This document shows positions 54,438-62,136 of a stretch of DNA of 64,000 nt, in pieces. The first letter of the stretch is position 1; every line of letters begins with the position of its first letter. A model generated the notes under the pieces. It had not been told where the DNA came from. It did not search any database and saw only the letters and a program-made list of their open reading frames with translations. Position numbers and translations under genes: made by a program. The DNA is from Arenimonas sp. (GTDB taxonomy: Bacteria > Pseudomonadota > Alphaproteobacteria > Rhizobiales > Rhizobiaceae), in contig JAIBEK010000026.1 in assembly GCA_019459145.1 (NCBI GenBank), positions 28,132 to 92,131 on the forward strand, read 5' to 3'.

Positions 54438-55643
54438 TCAGATCTTCATACCCGGAATGGCCAGTGGATTGTCCTCGAGCGCCGCACGGTCGGGGCGGTC
54501 GACCTGCGGCCGTCCGGTAAAGGCATCGAAAAGCTCGCGAACATAGCTTTCCTCGAGATCGCGGGTGATCAGCACCAGACGAGTACGCCGATCCTCAGGG
54601 TTCGGCCAGGCGGAGAGCCGCACCGGCGGATGGAAAATCGACTGCACCCCATGCAGAACCAGCGGACGCTCCGGATGATCGGTCAGCGCGACGATCGCCT
54701 TCATCCGCAGCAGTTTCTCGCCCTGGTTGGAGCGCAGGATGTCGATGAACATCTCCAGCGCCATGGGGTCGATCGGCTGGTCGTGGACAATGGAATAGGA
54801 ACGGATCCGCTCGTCATGCCGGTTCACATCGTGATGATGGTGGTCGGCATGGTGATGGTCGTGACCATGCCCCTCGTGACCGCAGATCGTACAAGGCTCG
54901 CCATCAGCGTGGTCGTGGGCGTGGTGGCCGTGTCGATGCGCGGCATGGTCATGGTCGTGATCGGCACGCGCCTCATCCTTCAACCAACGATCGACATCGG
55001 GGATCTTGCTCGCCGGATCATAGAGACCATTGGCAAGCACCGCGGCACTGCCCGCCTCCGGCCGGTCTCCGTCGGTGACAATGGCGCGCGGATTGAGCGC
55101 GTAAAGCCGGGCAAGCAACGCGGCCGCCGCTGCGGGATCGGCAAGCTTGGCCTTGCTGAGGATAAGCCGGTCGGCGACCGCCACCTGGCGCACGGCCTCC
55201 GGATAGGTGTCGAGCGTCGAGAGGCCGTGCACCATGTCGACGACGGTGATGACGCCATCGAGATCGAAAGACTGTGCGAGGGCCGGATGGCCGATGACCG
55301 ACTGCATGACCGGTGCCGGATCGGCAAGGCCGGTGGTCTCGATCACGACACGCGACAAGGGCTTGAGCTTGCCGGTCTGCATGCCGTCCAACAGCTCGGC
55401 CAGGGTGTCGACCAGTTCGCCGCGCACCGTGCAGCACAGGCAACCATCGGCCAGTTCGACGATCGAATCATTGGACGCCTCGACCAACATGTGGTCGATG
55501 CCCACCTCGCCGAACTCATTGATGATCACCGCCGCATCCTTCATCACCTTGTCCTTGAGGATGCGGTTGAGCAACGTCGACTTCCCCGCCCCAAGAAAGC
55601 CGGTGATGATCGACACGGGGATCCGGCCGTTGTTATCGGACAT
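54438..55643 (-). CDS. CobW/COG0523-family GTPase metallochaperone
   Basis: A 401-residue G3E GTPase. Walker A IITGFLGAGKSTLLNRIL is at residues 13-30, the metal-binding CxCC motif in DGCLCCTVRGEL near 67-78, and SKAKLAD (NKxD-like) near 160-166. Between about 232 and 275 is a histidine-rich stretch (short runs such as DHDHDHAAH and HHHADHHHH) likely to bind zinc or another metal. The C-terminal CobW_C domain follows. It is beside the D,D-carboxypeptidase, a zinc-linked neighbourhood in some bacteria; the metal is not proven. Confidence 0.91.
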   Translation of the reverse strand: MSDNNGRIPVSIITGFLGAGKSTLLNRILKDKVMKDAAVIINEFGEVGIDHMLVEASNDSIVELADGCLCCTVRGELVDTLAELLDGMQTGKLKPLSRVVIETTGLADPAPVMQSVIGHPALAQSFDLDGVITVVDMVHGLSTLDTYPEAVRQVAVADRLILSKAKLADPAAAAALLARLYALNPRAIVTDGDRPEAGSAAVLANGLYDPASKIPDVDRWLKDEARADHDHDHAAHRHGHHAHDHADGEPCTICGHEGHGHDHHHADHHHHDVNRHDERIRSYSIVHDQPIDPMALEMFIDILRSNQGEKLLRMKAIVALTDHPERPLVLHGVQSIFHPPVRLSAWPNPEDRRTRLVLITRDLEESYVRELFDAFTGRPQVDRPDRAALEDNPLAIPGMKI

Positions 55644-55657
55644 GACTTGCTCCGCGA

Positions 55658-56746
55658 TCAGAACGTCGGACGAGGCTTCGGGATCGGCACATTGGCGATC
55701 ACGCCGGCCGCGCCGTTCTGCTTTTTCGGCTGCGGCTCGCTTCCCGGGATCAGGCCGGCGAACACGGTACGGGGCGGCCGGCCCATTTCGTGGATATAGG
55801 GGGACAGCAGTTTCATCCGGCCCGCCTCGTCGCGACCCTCACTGCGCACCTTGCGGGCCTGCGGATTGCAGATCTCGGCGCTGATGTCGGTCACCGTATC
55901 GCGCCCTGGCCCATAGGGCGCAAGGCTGCCGAGATGCTGGCCGGCGCCCCGAGGCGAGGTAAGAGCCTTCTGCAAAAGATCGGCCGACATGTCGGCCCTG
56001 GCGCCGAGACTGTCGGCACCGAGCACGACCGACACCACGGTTCGGCCGTTGCGGGTGGCGGATGAAACCTGATTGAAGCCGGAAGCGCAGATATAGCCGG
56101 TCTTCATGCCGTCGGCGCCGTCGAAGCGACCGATCAACAGATTGTAGTTCGGATATTCCTTCTTACCGGTGTTCACCCCTTCGAGGGCGAAATAGCCGGC
56201 ATATTCAGGAAATTCGCGCCGCAGGGTGACGGACAGGACGGCAAGATCGCGCGCCGTCGTATACTGTCCCTTGCCGGGCAGGCCGTTCGGATTGACGAAG
56301 CGCGACGAGGTCATACCGAGCGCCTGGGCGTCGGCGTTCATCCTCGCGATGAAATTGTCGAGCGAGCCGCCGACACGCTCGGCGATGGCCACGGCGACAT
56401 CATTGGCGGACTTGACGATCAACAGCTTCAGCGCACTGTCGAGCGTCATCTGTGCGCCCGGTGCGTAGTACATCTTGCTCGCCGGCTGGGCGGCCGCCTT
56501 TTCGCTCATCACCACGACGCTCGACAGCGACAATTCACCGGCGCGGATCGCCTTGAAGGTGGTGTAGGCGGTCATCAGCTTGGTCAGCGAAGCGGGATAC
56601 CATTTGCGGAAGGCGTCCTCGTGGGCGACGACCTGGCCGCTCTGGACGTCGACCACGATCTGCGGATTGGCGAGCGCCAGGCTCGGCAGGCAGACGGCGA
56701 AGGCCAGCACCGCAAGACGGCGGGTTCGGCGTACCTTGGGCAGCAT
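55658..56746 (-). CDS. D-alanyl-D-alanine carboxypeptidase (serine type, S11)
   Basis: A 362-residue periplasmic peptidoglycan-trimming enzyme. Signal peptide at about residues 11-26 (LAVLAFAVCLPSLALA). Catalytic motifs are WYPASLTKLMTAYT near 49-62 (SxxK), KSANDVAVAIAERV near 112-125 (SxN) and DGMKTGYICASG near 212-223 (KTG). Start ATG 56746; in-frame upstream ATG/GTG are possible. It lies 14 bases upstream of the CobW gene and is divergent from the M20 amidohydrolase. Confidence 0.92.
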   Translation of the reverse strand: MLPKVRRTRRLAVLAFAVCLPSLALANPQIVVDVQSGQVVAHEDAFRKWYPASLTKLMTAYTTFKAIRAGELSLSSVVVMSEKAAAQPASKMYYAPGAQMTLDSALKLLIVKSANDVAVAIAERVGGSLDNFIARMNADAQALGMTSSRFVNPNGLPGKGQYTTARDLAVLSVTLRREFPEYAGYFALEGVNTGKKEYPNYNLLIGRFDGADGMKTGYICASGFNQVSSATRNGRTVVSVVLGADSLGARADMSADLLQKALTSPRGAGQHLGSLAPYGPGRDTVTDISAEICNPQARKVRSEGRDEAGRMKLLSPYIHEMGRPPRTVFAGLIPGSEPQPKKQNGAAGVIANVPIPKPRPTF

Positions 56747-56922
56747 GCTGGAAGTGTTCGACGGCACGATGAAACCTCTTCGACGCGGATCTGTCTCGCA
56801 AAGGCCAGATAATTGACCTATGACGGAAAGCAATGGCAAGAGCCATTGATTACGTCAATCTCAAGGCGCACATTCAGCGCCGGCCTCAGGCGATAGCAGA
56901 AGTAGACGAGCAGGACAGCAAC

Positions 56923-58086
56923 ATGCCGATATTAAACCGCGCCGCCGAACTCCAGGCGGAGGTTAGCGAATGGCGCCGCCATCTCCATGCAAATCCCGAA
57001 CTGCTCTACGATGTCGAGAATACGGCTGCCTTCGTCGCCGCCAAGCTCGCTGAGTTCGGTGTTGACGAAATCGTGACCGGAATTGGCCGCACCGGCGTCG
57101 TCGGCGTGATCAAGGGGCGCGGCACGAGCACGCGCACCATCGGTCTGCGCGCCGACATGGACGCACTGCCGCTCGACGAGATCAGCGGCCAGCCGTGGTC
57201 GTCGCGGGTGCCCGGCCTGATGCATGCCTGCGGCCATGACGGACACACCGCCATGTTGCTCGGCGCAGCCCGGCACCTCGCCGAGACGCGCAATTTCAAC
57301 GGCCGTGTCGTGGTGATCTTCCAGCCGGCGGAAGAGGGCGGCGCCGGCGCGCTGGCCATGGTCCAGGACGGGTTGATGGAGCGTTTCGCCATCGAGGAGG
57401 TCTACGGCATGCACAACATGCCGGGCCAGCCGGTCGGCACGTTCTCGATCCGCAAGGGCGGCATCATGGCCGCGCCCGACAAGTTCTTCATCACCGTGAA
57501 GGGTCGCGGCGGCCACGCCGCCGAACCGCACAAGGCGATCGACCCGATCGCCATCGGCGCACAGATCGTCACGAACCTGCAACTGATCGCCTCGCGCAAC
57601 GCCAATCCGCTGCGCTCCGTGGTCGTCTCCGTCACCCGCTTCAACGCCGGTACGACCCACAACATCATCCCCGAGGAGGCTTCTCTTGCCGGCACCGTGC
57701 GCTCGCTCGACGAGGCCGTGCGCGATCTGGCGGAGGCGCGTATCCGCGACATCGCCCGCGGCATTGCGAGCGCCAATGGCGCCGAAGCCGACGTGGTGTA
57801 TGAGCGGGCCTGTCCGGTGACGGTGAACCATGCGGCCGAAACCGAACACGCGGCGCGCGCCGCCATGGACGTCGTAGGCAAGGACCTGGTCGACACGGAA
57901 GTCGATCCCTCCATGGCCGGCGAGGACTTCGCCTTCATGCTCAAGGCCCGCCCCGGCGCCTATATCATGGTCGGCCATGGCGATACGCCGGGGCTGCACA
58001 ATCCCGCCTATGATTTCAACGATGAGATCCTGCCCTACGGCATCTCCTACTGGGTCCGCCTGGCCGAGCAACGCCTGACGGACTGA
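56923..58086 (+). CDS. M20 family amidohydrolase (hippurate-hydrolase-like)
   Basis: A 387-residue cytoplasmic zinc hydrolase that deacylates N-acyl amino acids. Metal ligands include LRADMDALPL near 74-83, LMHACGHDGHTAMLLGAARH near 99-118, IFQPAEEGGAGA near 134-145 and a final His in LHNPAYDF near 358-365; the dimerisation lid has GRGGHAAEPHKAIDP near 190-204. Closest look is the amidohydrolase/hippurate hydrolase group. ATG 56923 follows GAGCAGGACAGCAAC. It ends 135 bases before tRNA-Arg. Confidence 0.9.
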   Translation: MPILNRAAELQAEVSEWRRHLHANPELLYDVENTAAFVAAKLAEFGVDEIVTGIGRTGVVGVIKGRGTSTRTIGLRADMDALPLDEISGQPWSSRVPGLMHACGHDGHTAMLLGAARHLAETRNFNGRVVVIFQPAEEGGAGALAMVQDGLMERFAIEEVYGMHNMPGQPVGTFSIRKGGIMAAPDKFFITVKGRGGHAAEPHKAIDPIAIGAQIVTNLQLIASRNANPLRSVVVSVTRFNAGTTHNIIPEEASLAGTVRSLDEAVRDLAEARIRDIARGIASANGAEADVVYERACPVTVNHAAETEHAARAAMDVVGKDLVDTEVDPSMAGEDFAFMLKARPGAYIMVGHGDTPGLHNPAYDFNDEILPYGISYWVRLAEQRLTD

Positions 58087-58181
58087 GGAAACGGTTTTCC
58101 GGCGACTTTTCATCAACCGGGGGGGCTGGTGACCAGGCGCCGGCGGACCGGTGGCGCATTCGCCCCACCCAGCAAAAACGC

Positions 58182-58210
58182 TTGGCTTCACGGCGCGGCT
58201 TTTGTATGGA
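58182..58210 (+). promoter_or_regulatory. Sigma-70-type promoter of tRNA-Arg
   Basis: TTGGCT (58182-58187), a 17-base spacer and TATGGA (58205-58210) lie 11 bases before the mature 5' end of tRNA-Arg at 58222, a normal distance for a tRNA gene. Confidence 0.6.
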
Positions 58211-58221
58211 GTTCGGTGAGT

Positions 58222-58298
58222 GGTCCCGTAGCTCAGCAGGATAGAGCACCAGATTCCTAATCTGGGGGTCGCGCGTTCGAATCGCGCCGGGATCACCA
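58222..58298 (+). tRNA. tRNA-Arg (anticodon CCT)
   Basis: A 77-nt tRNA with acceptor GGTCCCG/CGGGATC, discriminator A and encoded CCA (58296-58298). The anticodon stem CCAGA/TCTGG encloses TTCCTAA with CCT at 58256-58258, reading AGG. D-arm (AGCTCAGCAGGATAGAGC) and T-arm (GTTCGAATC) are normal. A leftward phage integrase starts downstream and the gene is intact, so the prophage junction reconstitutes the tRNA 3' end. Confidence 0.97.
58265..58298. other. Probable phage attachment core in the 3' half of tRNA-Arg
   Basis: Prophages of this type recombine at tRNA 3' ends so that the core, usually the T-arm plus acceptor, is duplicated at both prophage ends. Only this end lies in the window, so the exact core boundaries cannot be set; a second copy should occur beyond the right edge. 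Confidence 0.5.
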
Positions 58299-58356
58299 TA
58301 AAATCAACTACATGCAAAAACCGACGTTCCTCGCGTTCTGACAGGCGTTCCTACGG

Positions 58357-59568
58357 TCACGTTTCCGATGCGTTCTTTGCCGACCGGTGCGCAATGCGGA
58401 ACTGCGCCACGGTGCGGGTTTTCTCCAGCGTTTTGCGATTGTAGCGCTGCGTCGTGGCCGAATTCTGGTGGTTCGCGTGGTGGCGCAGGTGCTCAAGGTC
58501 GGCGCCTGCATCCGAGCCCTCGGTGATCCCGCCTGCCCGGCTGTCGCGGTTCCATACCGTCTTCGGCACGCCGGCCTCGTCCGCGCATTTCCGCCATGTG
58601 TCGGCGAAATACCGATCACGATACGGCAGGCCGGTGACCTCCGACTTGATCATGGGGCCGAAGCGCTTTTCCATCGGCACCATGTCGATGATCTTGCGCA
58701 AGAACGGGTACTGGTTGGTGTCGTGCTCGGCCGTAACACCATCGACCTTGCTCGTCGGCTTGGTCAAGATGCCGTTGGCGTCGATATGCGACCACAGCAG
58801 GCCGTCACGCCACCGCTGGCCGCGATCGACGATACCGCCGGCCTTCATATCCTCGGATCGCTCCCAGCGCCCTATGACGTCGATCTGGCGCAGTGTCAGC
58901 TCGAACTGCAGCGCCTGGGCGAGAGCGATTGAATGCAGACCATTGCCGATCGCCACGGTGCAAATCGCATGCGCTTGCTCGTAGGTCACCTGTTCGGTGC
59001 GACCGCGCGGAACGTGGAACGACATGGATTCCAGAACGGTCTTGAGCCGGAAGCATTCCGTCACGTTGGCGACGACACCGAACCCCACGACGATGCGCAG
59101 GATCTGCATGCACTGGTAGGCGCGGCGGATGCGCTCGGGCTTTCCTTCGGCGGCCGGCTCCTTGAAGTGGTCGTACCAGTCGCGAATGTCGAGCCCGGTC
59201 AGCTTGTCGAGCCGACGCATGCCGCAGTCCTGCTCCAGCAGTTTCAAGGCATAGTCGTACATCTCGCGGGTGTTGCTCTTCACCGTGAAATAGCTCGAGC
59301 CTTTTGTGGTCTGGTACATGCGGATCAACGAACGAAGGGTGCCGTCGAAATGCTGCTGCGCGCCGATCCCCTTCTGGGCCAACCACTGTTTCAGCTCTGA
59401 TGTGAGGACGCGGCAGCGCGCCGTGATCTCGTCCATCGTTCCATGCACGCGCACGGTCTTGAGAGGGTAGTCTCCGGCGTTCCTCGAAACCGAGGATGCC
59501 ACCCAGTAATAGGCGGTTGTGCCGTCTGTCCTCGGCCGCTTTTTCAGGCCGATCTTGTCCGTTTCCAT
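58357..59568 (-). CDS. Tyrosine-type phage integrase
   Basis: A 403-residue site-specific recombinase. An N-terminal arm-binding region (about 1-60), a core-binding domain (about 75-175, with TLRSLIRMYQTTKG) and a catalytic domain follow. Catalytic residues visible are Arg227 in FELTLRQIDVIG, probably a Lys in LTKPTSK, Arg344 in WNRDSRAGGITEG, His367 in HHANHQN and the nucleophile Tyr376 in TTQRYNR. The first His of the usual H-x-x-R box is replaced (R-D-S-R). It is the last gene of the leftward operon, 58 bases before tRNA-Arg. Confidence 0.9.
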   Translation of the reverse strand: METDKIGLKKRPRTDGTTAYYWVASSVSRNAGDYPLKTVRVHGTMDEITARCRVLTSELKQWLAQKGIGAQQHFDGTLRSLIRMYQTTKGSSYFTVKSNTREMYDYALKLLEQDCGMRRLDKLTGLDIRDWYDHFKEPAAEGKPERIRRAYQCMQILRIVVGFGVVANVTECFRLKTVLESMSFHVPRGRTEQVTYEQAHAICTVAIGNGLHSIALAQALQFELTLRQIDVIGRWERSEDMKAGGIVDRGQRWRDGLLWSHIDANGILTKPTSKVDGVTAEHDTNQYPFLRKIIDMVPMEKRFGPMIKSEVTGLPYRDRYFADTWRKCADEAGVPKTVWNRDSRAGGITEGSDAGADLEHLRHHANHQNSATTQRYNRKTLEKTRTVAQFRIAHRSAKNASET

Positions 59569-59804
59569 GGTTCTTCCTCATCCAGCGCCGGGATGGCGCT
59601 CGGCGATGATGACGTGAGTCCGTATCGGCGATCAAGGAACGCCTGGCAGGCGGGCCAATATCTTCGGCCGGCGAAAAGCGGATCCGGCTGGGGGAATCCG
59701 GTTTTGGTGAGCGCCGGCAACGCAATCTTGAACGCATCCACCTCGATGCCTATGCGTGCAGCGATCTGCGCCTCTGTCAGGAAAAGCGCGCCGGGCTTGG
59801 TCAT
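59544..59804 (-). CDS. Excisionase-like DNA-binding protein
   Basis: An 86-residue protein beginning MTKPGALFLTEAQIAARIGIEVDAFK, a winged-helix/AlpA-type DNA-binding start (a TEAQIAARIG helix-turn-helix), with FPQPDPLFAGRRYWPACQAFL, the Pro-Arg-Tyr-Trp pattern typical of excisionase-like or MerR-like HTH proteins. It overlaps the integrase start by 25 bases, the usual position for xis. ATG 59804 overlaps the next gene upstream by four bases. Function as the excision director is inferred from position and fold. Confidence 0.75.
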   Translation of the reverse strand: MTKPGALFLTEAQIAARIGIEVDAFKIALPALTKTGFPQPDPLFAGRRYWPACQAFLDRRYGLTSSSPSAIPALDEEEPWKRTRSA

Positions 59805-60142
59805 TCCTTCTCCATGGCTGCGCGTATAGCGGCGATAGATTGCTCGTGAACTTCCCGGCGGAGTGAGCAATATTCGTTAGCCATAGACACAGCCGTATTA
59901 CCTACTCGGATGCGGTACGCGTTATTTTCGGCAATCTGCTCGTCAAGACGCTCGATCTCCTTAGCGTTCCACGAAATCATGCTCTCCATCCCCTCTCGCC
60001 TTCCGGTGGCGCGGGCTTCGGAAAGGGCCACGTCGATCTGCGCCGCTAGCGTCCTTGTGTCGGAGGCCAGCGTCCACGACCATTGAGATGCGATATTCCA
60101 TGCTGTGTCGCTGTGGATCTTCAACTCACCGTCCGTCATCAC
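59801..60142 (-). CDS. Prophage protein of unknown function (113 residues)
   Basis: A soluble protein with a mostly helical, coiled-coil-like middle (LDEQIAENNAYRIRV near residues 70-84). No recognised family or catalytic motif. It starts four bases inside the stop of the gene upstream and ends four bases into the excisionase gene (ATGA overlaps at both ends), so it is part of the phage operon. Reading frame is supported by these couplings. Confidence 0.6.
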   Translation of the reverse strand: MMTDGELKIHSDTAWNIASQWSWTLASDTRTLAAQIDVALSEARATGRREGMESMISWNAKEIERLDEQIAENNAYRIRVGNTAVSMANEYCSLRREVHEQSIAAIRAAMEKE

Positions 60143-60741
60143 TTCCCCTCCATATAAGCGCGGGCGGCGCGGAACGCCTCGCCGAACGTCTTGCCAAATC
60201 CCAAAACGTCTTCTGTCTCGTGCTTAACCCTCGGAAAGCCATTCCCGTAGGGCTTTAGGTCGATGCGACCAGAAGGCCCAACCAATCGAACAAGCCAAGG
60301 GCTTGGGCAGTTCGGGTTGTGTTGGGCGGCAAACGTCAATTTGCTTGCCGCTTCCATGCCTTCGCTAAGCCTCTCAGCATCAGCCAGGCGCTTCTCAAGC
60401 TCGGCGATGCGGGCTTCGGCGGCTTCGGCGCGGTGTGCGTTCTCGGCGTTGCGAATGTTATTCGAGGCGAAGTCTTTCTGTTGCGCTGCGATCACGGCGT
60501 CAGCGCTCGCCAGTTCCTCCTCCAGCCCCTCTACATACTTCCGCACGTCATCCCATGCGGTGGGGTATGGGGAGGCGGAGAGGGCCGCGCGATAGCTCAG
60601 AACTGCAGCATCATTCTTGCTCCCGAAGAATGTTTCGTCGCGCCACCTTCCGAGCGGGACGGCTGCTGCTGTCCACATAGTTGCGTCCGCCTCTCTCGGC
60701 ACGACGACTAGGTCCATATCCAGTACAGTGGGGCGGGTCAT
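60139..60741 (-). CDS. Prophage protein with central coiled coil (200 residues)
   Basis: A protein with an N-terminal region beginning TVLDMDLVVVPREADATMWTAAAVPLG (in pieces: LDMDLVVVPRE), a central coiled coil at about 75-135 (AEAAEARIAELEKRLADAERL), and a C-terminal LVRLVGPSGRIDLKPYGNGFP that looks like a small beta domain. I do not recognise a family. It overlaps neighbours by four bases at both ends and lies between the MazG-like gene and the 113-residue gene. Confidence 0.6.
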   Translation of the reverse strand: MTRPTVLDMDLVVVPREADATMWTAAAVPLGRWRDETFFGSKNDAAVLSYRAALSASPYPTAWDDVRKYVEGLEEELASADAVIAAQQKDFASNNIRNAENAHRAEAAEARIAELEKRLADAERLSEGMEAASKLTFAAQHNPNCPSPWLVRLVGPSGRIDLKPYGNGFPRVKHETEDVLGFGKTFGEAFRAARAYMEGK

Positions 60742-61319
60742 GGTGTCGGCTCCTTGGTGATGGCGGTGGGATCAAAGCCCGGAAGAGGTCCACGGCCATG
60801 ACGCGTTGCCCGCTTGGCACGGATGCGGGCAATCGTCTCGGGACGCTGAAGCTTTTCAAGATCCGCCTCGGCTGCGGCCATCACATCAATTCCGGCAACC
60901 ACGCCGAGAGAGAAGGCGGTCAGGATCTTCGCTCCGATCTCCTTTGCAGGATCACCGACAGGGCGGCTGAATGTGTAGTCAACGAGCGCGATAGCTTCAT
61001 CCCGCGTCATGCCAAAAGCTTGGGCCGTTTCTGTCGCTTCCTCAAAGGCGCGGGCATTGCGCTCTGGAATATCTGTCGGATCGTCGTGGAACAGCGCATA
61101 GTGGGCATCTGCCACGCGGTTCTGATAGGGCACCTTTGCCGTCTCCACCCCCACGCCATCCGTTTTGCTCCTCCCCAGCCCCTCAATCCTCCCGCGCTCC
61201 TCTGCTGCGGCGAGGGCGGCGACAACGAACTGAACATCAGACGTTGGTTCGCCATACCTTGTTTCGGGAAAACCTCCGAGATGCACAACGATCTTCCGCG
61301 CTTCCTCGATGTGGGTCAT
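60738..61319 (-). CDS. Phage MazG-like nucleotide pyrophosphohydrolase
   Basis: A 193-residue protein whose residues about 60-180 resemble phage all-alpha NTP pyrophosphohydrolases of the MazG superfamily: QNRVADAHYALFHDDPTDIPER, the metal-binding helix AFEEATETAQAFGMTRDEAIALVDY near 93-117 and RPVGDPAKEIGAKILTAFSLGVVAG near 121-145, with EADLEKLQ further on. Such enzymes hydrolyse dNTPs or (p)ppGpp-like nucleotides. Fits phage nucleotide metabolism. It overlaps both neighbours by four bases. Confidence 0.75.
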   Translation of the reverse strand: MTHIEEARKIVVHLGGFPETRYGEPTSDVQFVVAALAAAEERGRIEGLGRSKTDGVGVETAKVPYQNRVADAHYALFHDDPTDIPERNARAFEEATETAQAFGMTRDEAIALVDYTFSRPVGDPAKEIGAKILTAFSLGVVAGIDVMAAAEADLEKLQRPETIARIRAKRATRHGRGPLPGFDPTAITKEPTP

Positions 61320-61927
61320 GTGTGCTCCAGTGCTGCTCGGGCTTTGGCCTCTGCTATCTCAAGAGCCGGCCATGGATACGCTGTGCCGCTGTCTGCACGT
61401 ACCGCACTAGCGAACCCTGTTTCCCCGCACACAGCAAGGACAAGACTATTAAGCGCCGCCCTCAGCCTCTCGTTCTCGGAGGCTAGGTCTGGGGCGGGCG
61501 TGAGGGCGGAGAGGATGCGCGCCTCGTAGTCGGCTTGCGCTGCGGCCTTGGCGGCTTCGAGTTCGTCTTGTGGAGCGTCCGAATGCCGGTCGAGATTGTA
61601 CTTTCCGATGAAATCGACGGAGACGTGCAGGCCAAGCGGGTTCTTGCCGCGCCAAGACGGCAGGTCATCGTTAGATCCTCCCCAATGCTCCACCCACTCC
61701 AGCGGCTTCACCTTCACCGACGGCACAGGCATGGCCGCAAAGGCGGCGGTGATGCCAGCCTCGATTGACGCGAGGAAATCAGGCCATCCATGCGGCGGGT
61801 ACATGTAATACTCGCTGCCGCTCATGCTGGCACTGCTTCCGCTATCGTGTGCGGCCTTGTGGATACGCTGCACGTTGTCTTCGCACGCTGCTCTTGCTGC
61901 GGCCTCGATTGCTTCCTTCGTGATCAT
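61316..61927 (-). CDS. Prophage protein with KPLEW-type segment (203 residues)
   Basis: A protein with a helical start (MITKEAIEAAARAACEDNVQ), a region with Gly/Ser and Tyr (HGWPDFLASIEAGITAAF), then PSVKVKPLEWVEHWGG near residues 81-96, a motif I associate with small proteins of rhizobial phages, and a C-terminal LASENERLRAALNSLV coiled helix. No function is known. ATG 61927 overlaps the stop of the gene upstream by four bases; ATG 61936 is in frame. Confidence 0.6.
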   Translation of the reverse strand: MITKEAIEAAARAACEDNVQRIHKAAHDSGSSASMSGSEYYMYPPHGWPDFLASIEAGITAAFAAMPVPSVKVKPLEWVEHWGGSNDDLPSWRGKNPLGLHVSVDFIGKYNLDRHSDAPQDELEAAKAAAQADYEARILSALTPAPDLASENERLRAALNSLVLAVCGETGFASAVRADSGTAYPWPALEIAEAKARAALEHT

Positions 61928-62136
61928 GGGATGATCCATCCTGTGTTTCCGTTCTCGTCCACGATGCATTTCTGCTCGTTCGCGAAGGCCTCGCGGATCG
62001 TGGAGCAGGTGGTCGCCGCGTCGGTCCCGGCCTTGAAGCCGGCAGTGAAAGCGCATTCAAGGTCCATGTCGTCGAACCGGCCGGCGGTCTGCAGCCAAGT
62101 CACATAGGCTCTCAGGACGGGGGTCTTCTCAACCAT
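61924..62136 (-). CDS. Small prophage protein (70 residues)
   Basis: A 70-residue protein: VLRAYVTWLQTAGRFDDMDLECAFTAGFKAG at its start, then TTCSTIREAFANEQKCIVDENGNTG. Likely helical; three cysteines (about residues 28, 44 and 57) have no obvious zinc motif. It overlaps the AAA ATPase gene by eight bases and its downstream neighbour by four. Family unknown. Confidence 0.6.
   Translation of the reverse strand: MVEKTPVLRAYVTWLQTAGRFDDMDLECAFTAGFKAGTDAATTCSTIREAFANEQKCIVDENGNTGWIIP

Noticed and set aside
58299..58356. CRISPR-like or other array next to the prophage
   Set aside because: Only short, irregular CGTTC repeats are present; there are no spacers of regular size and no cas genes.
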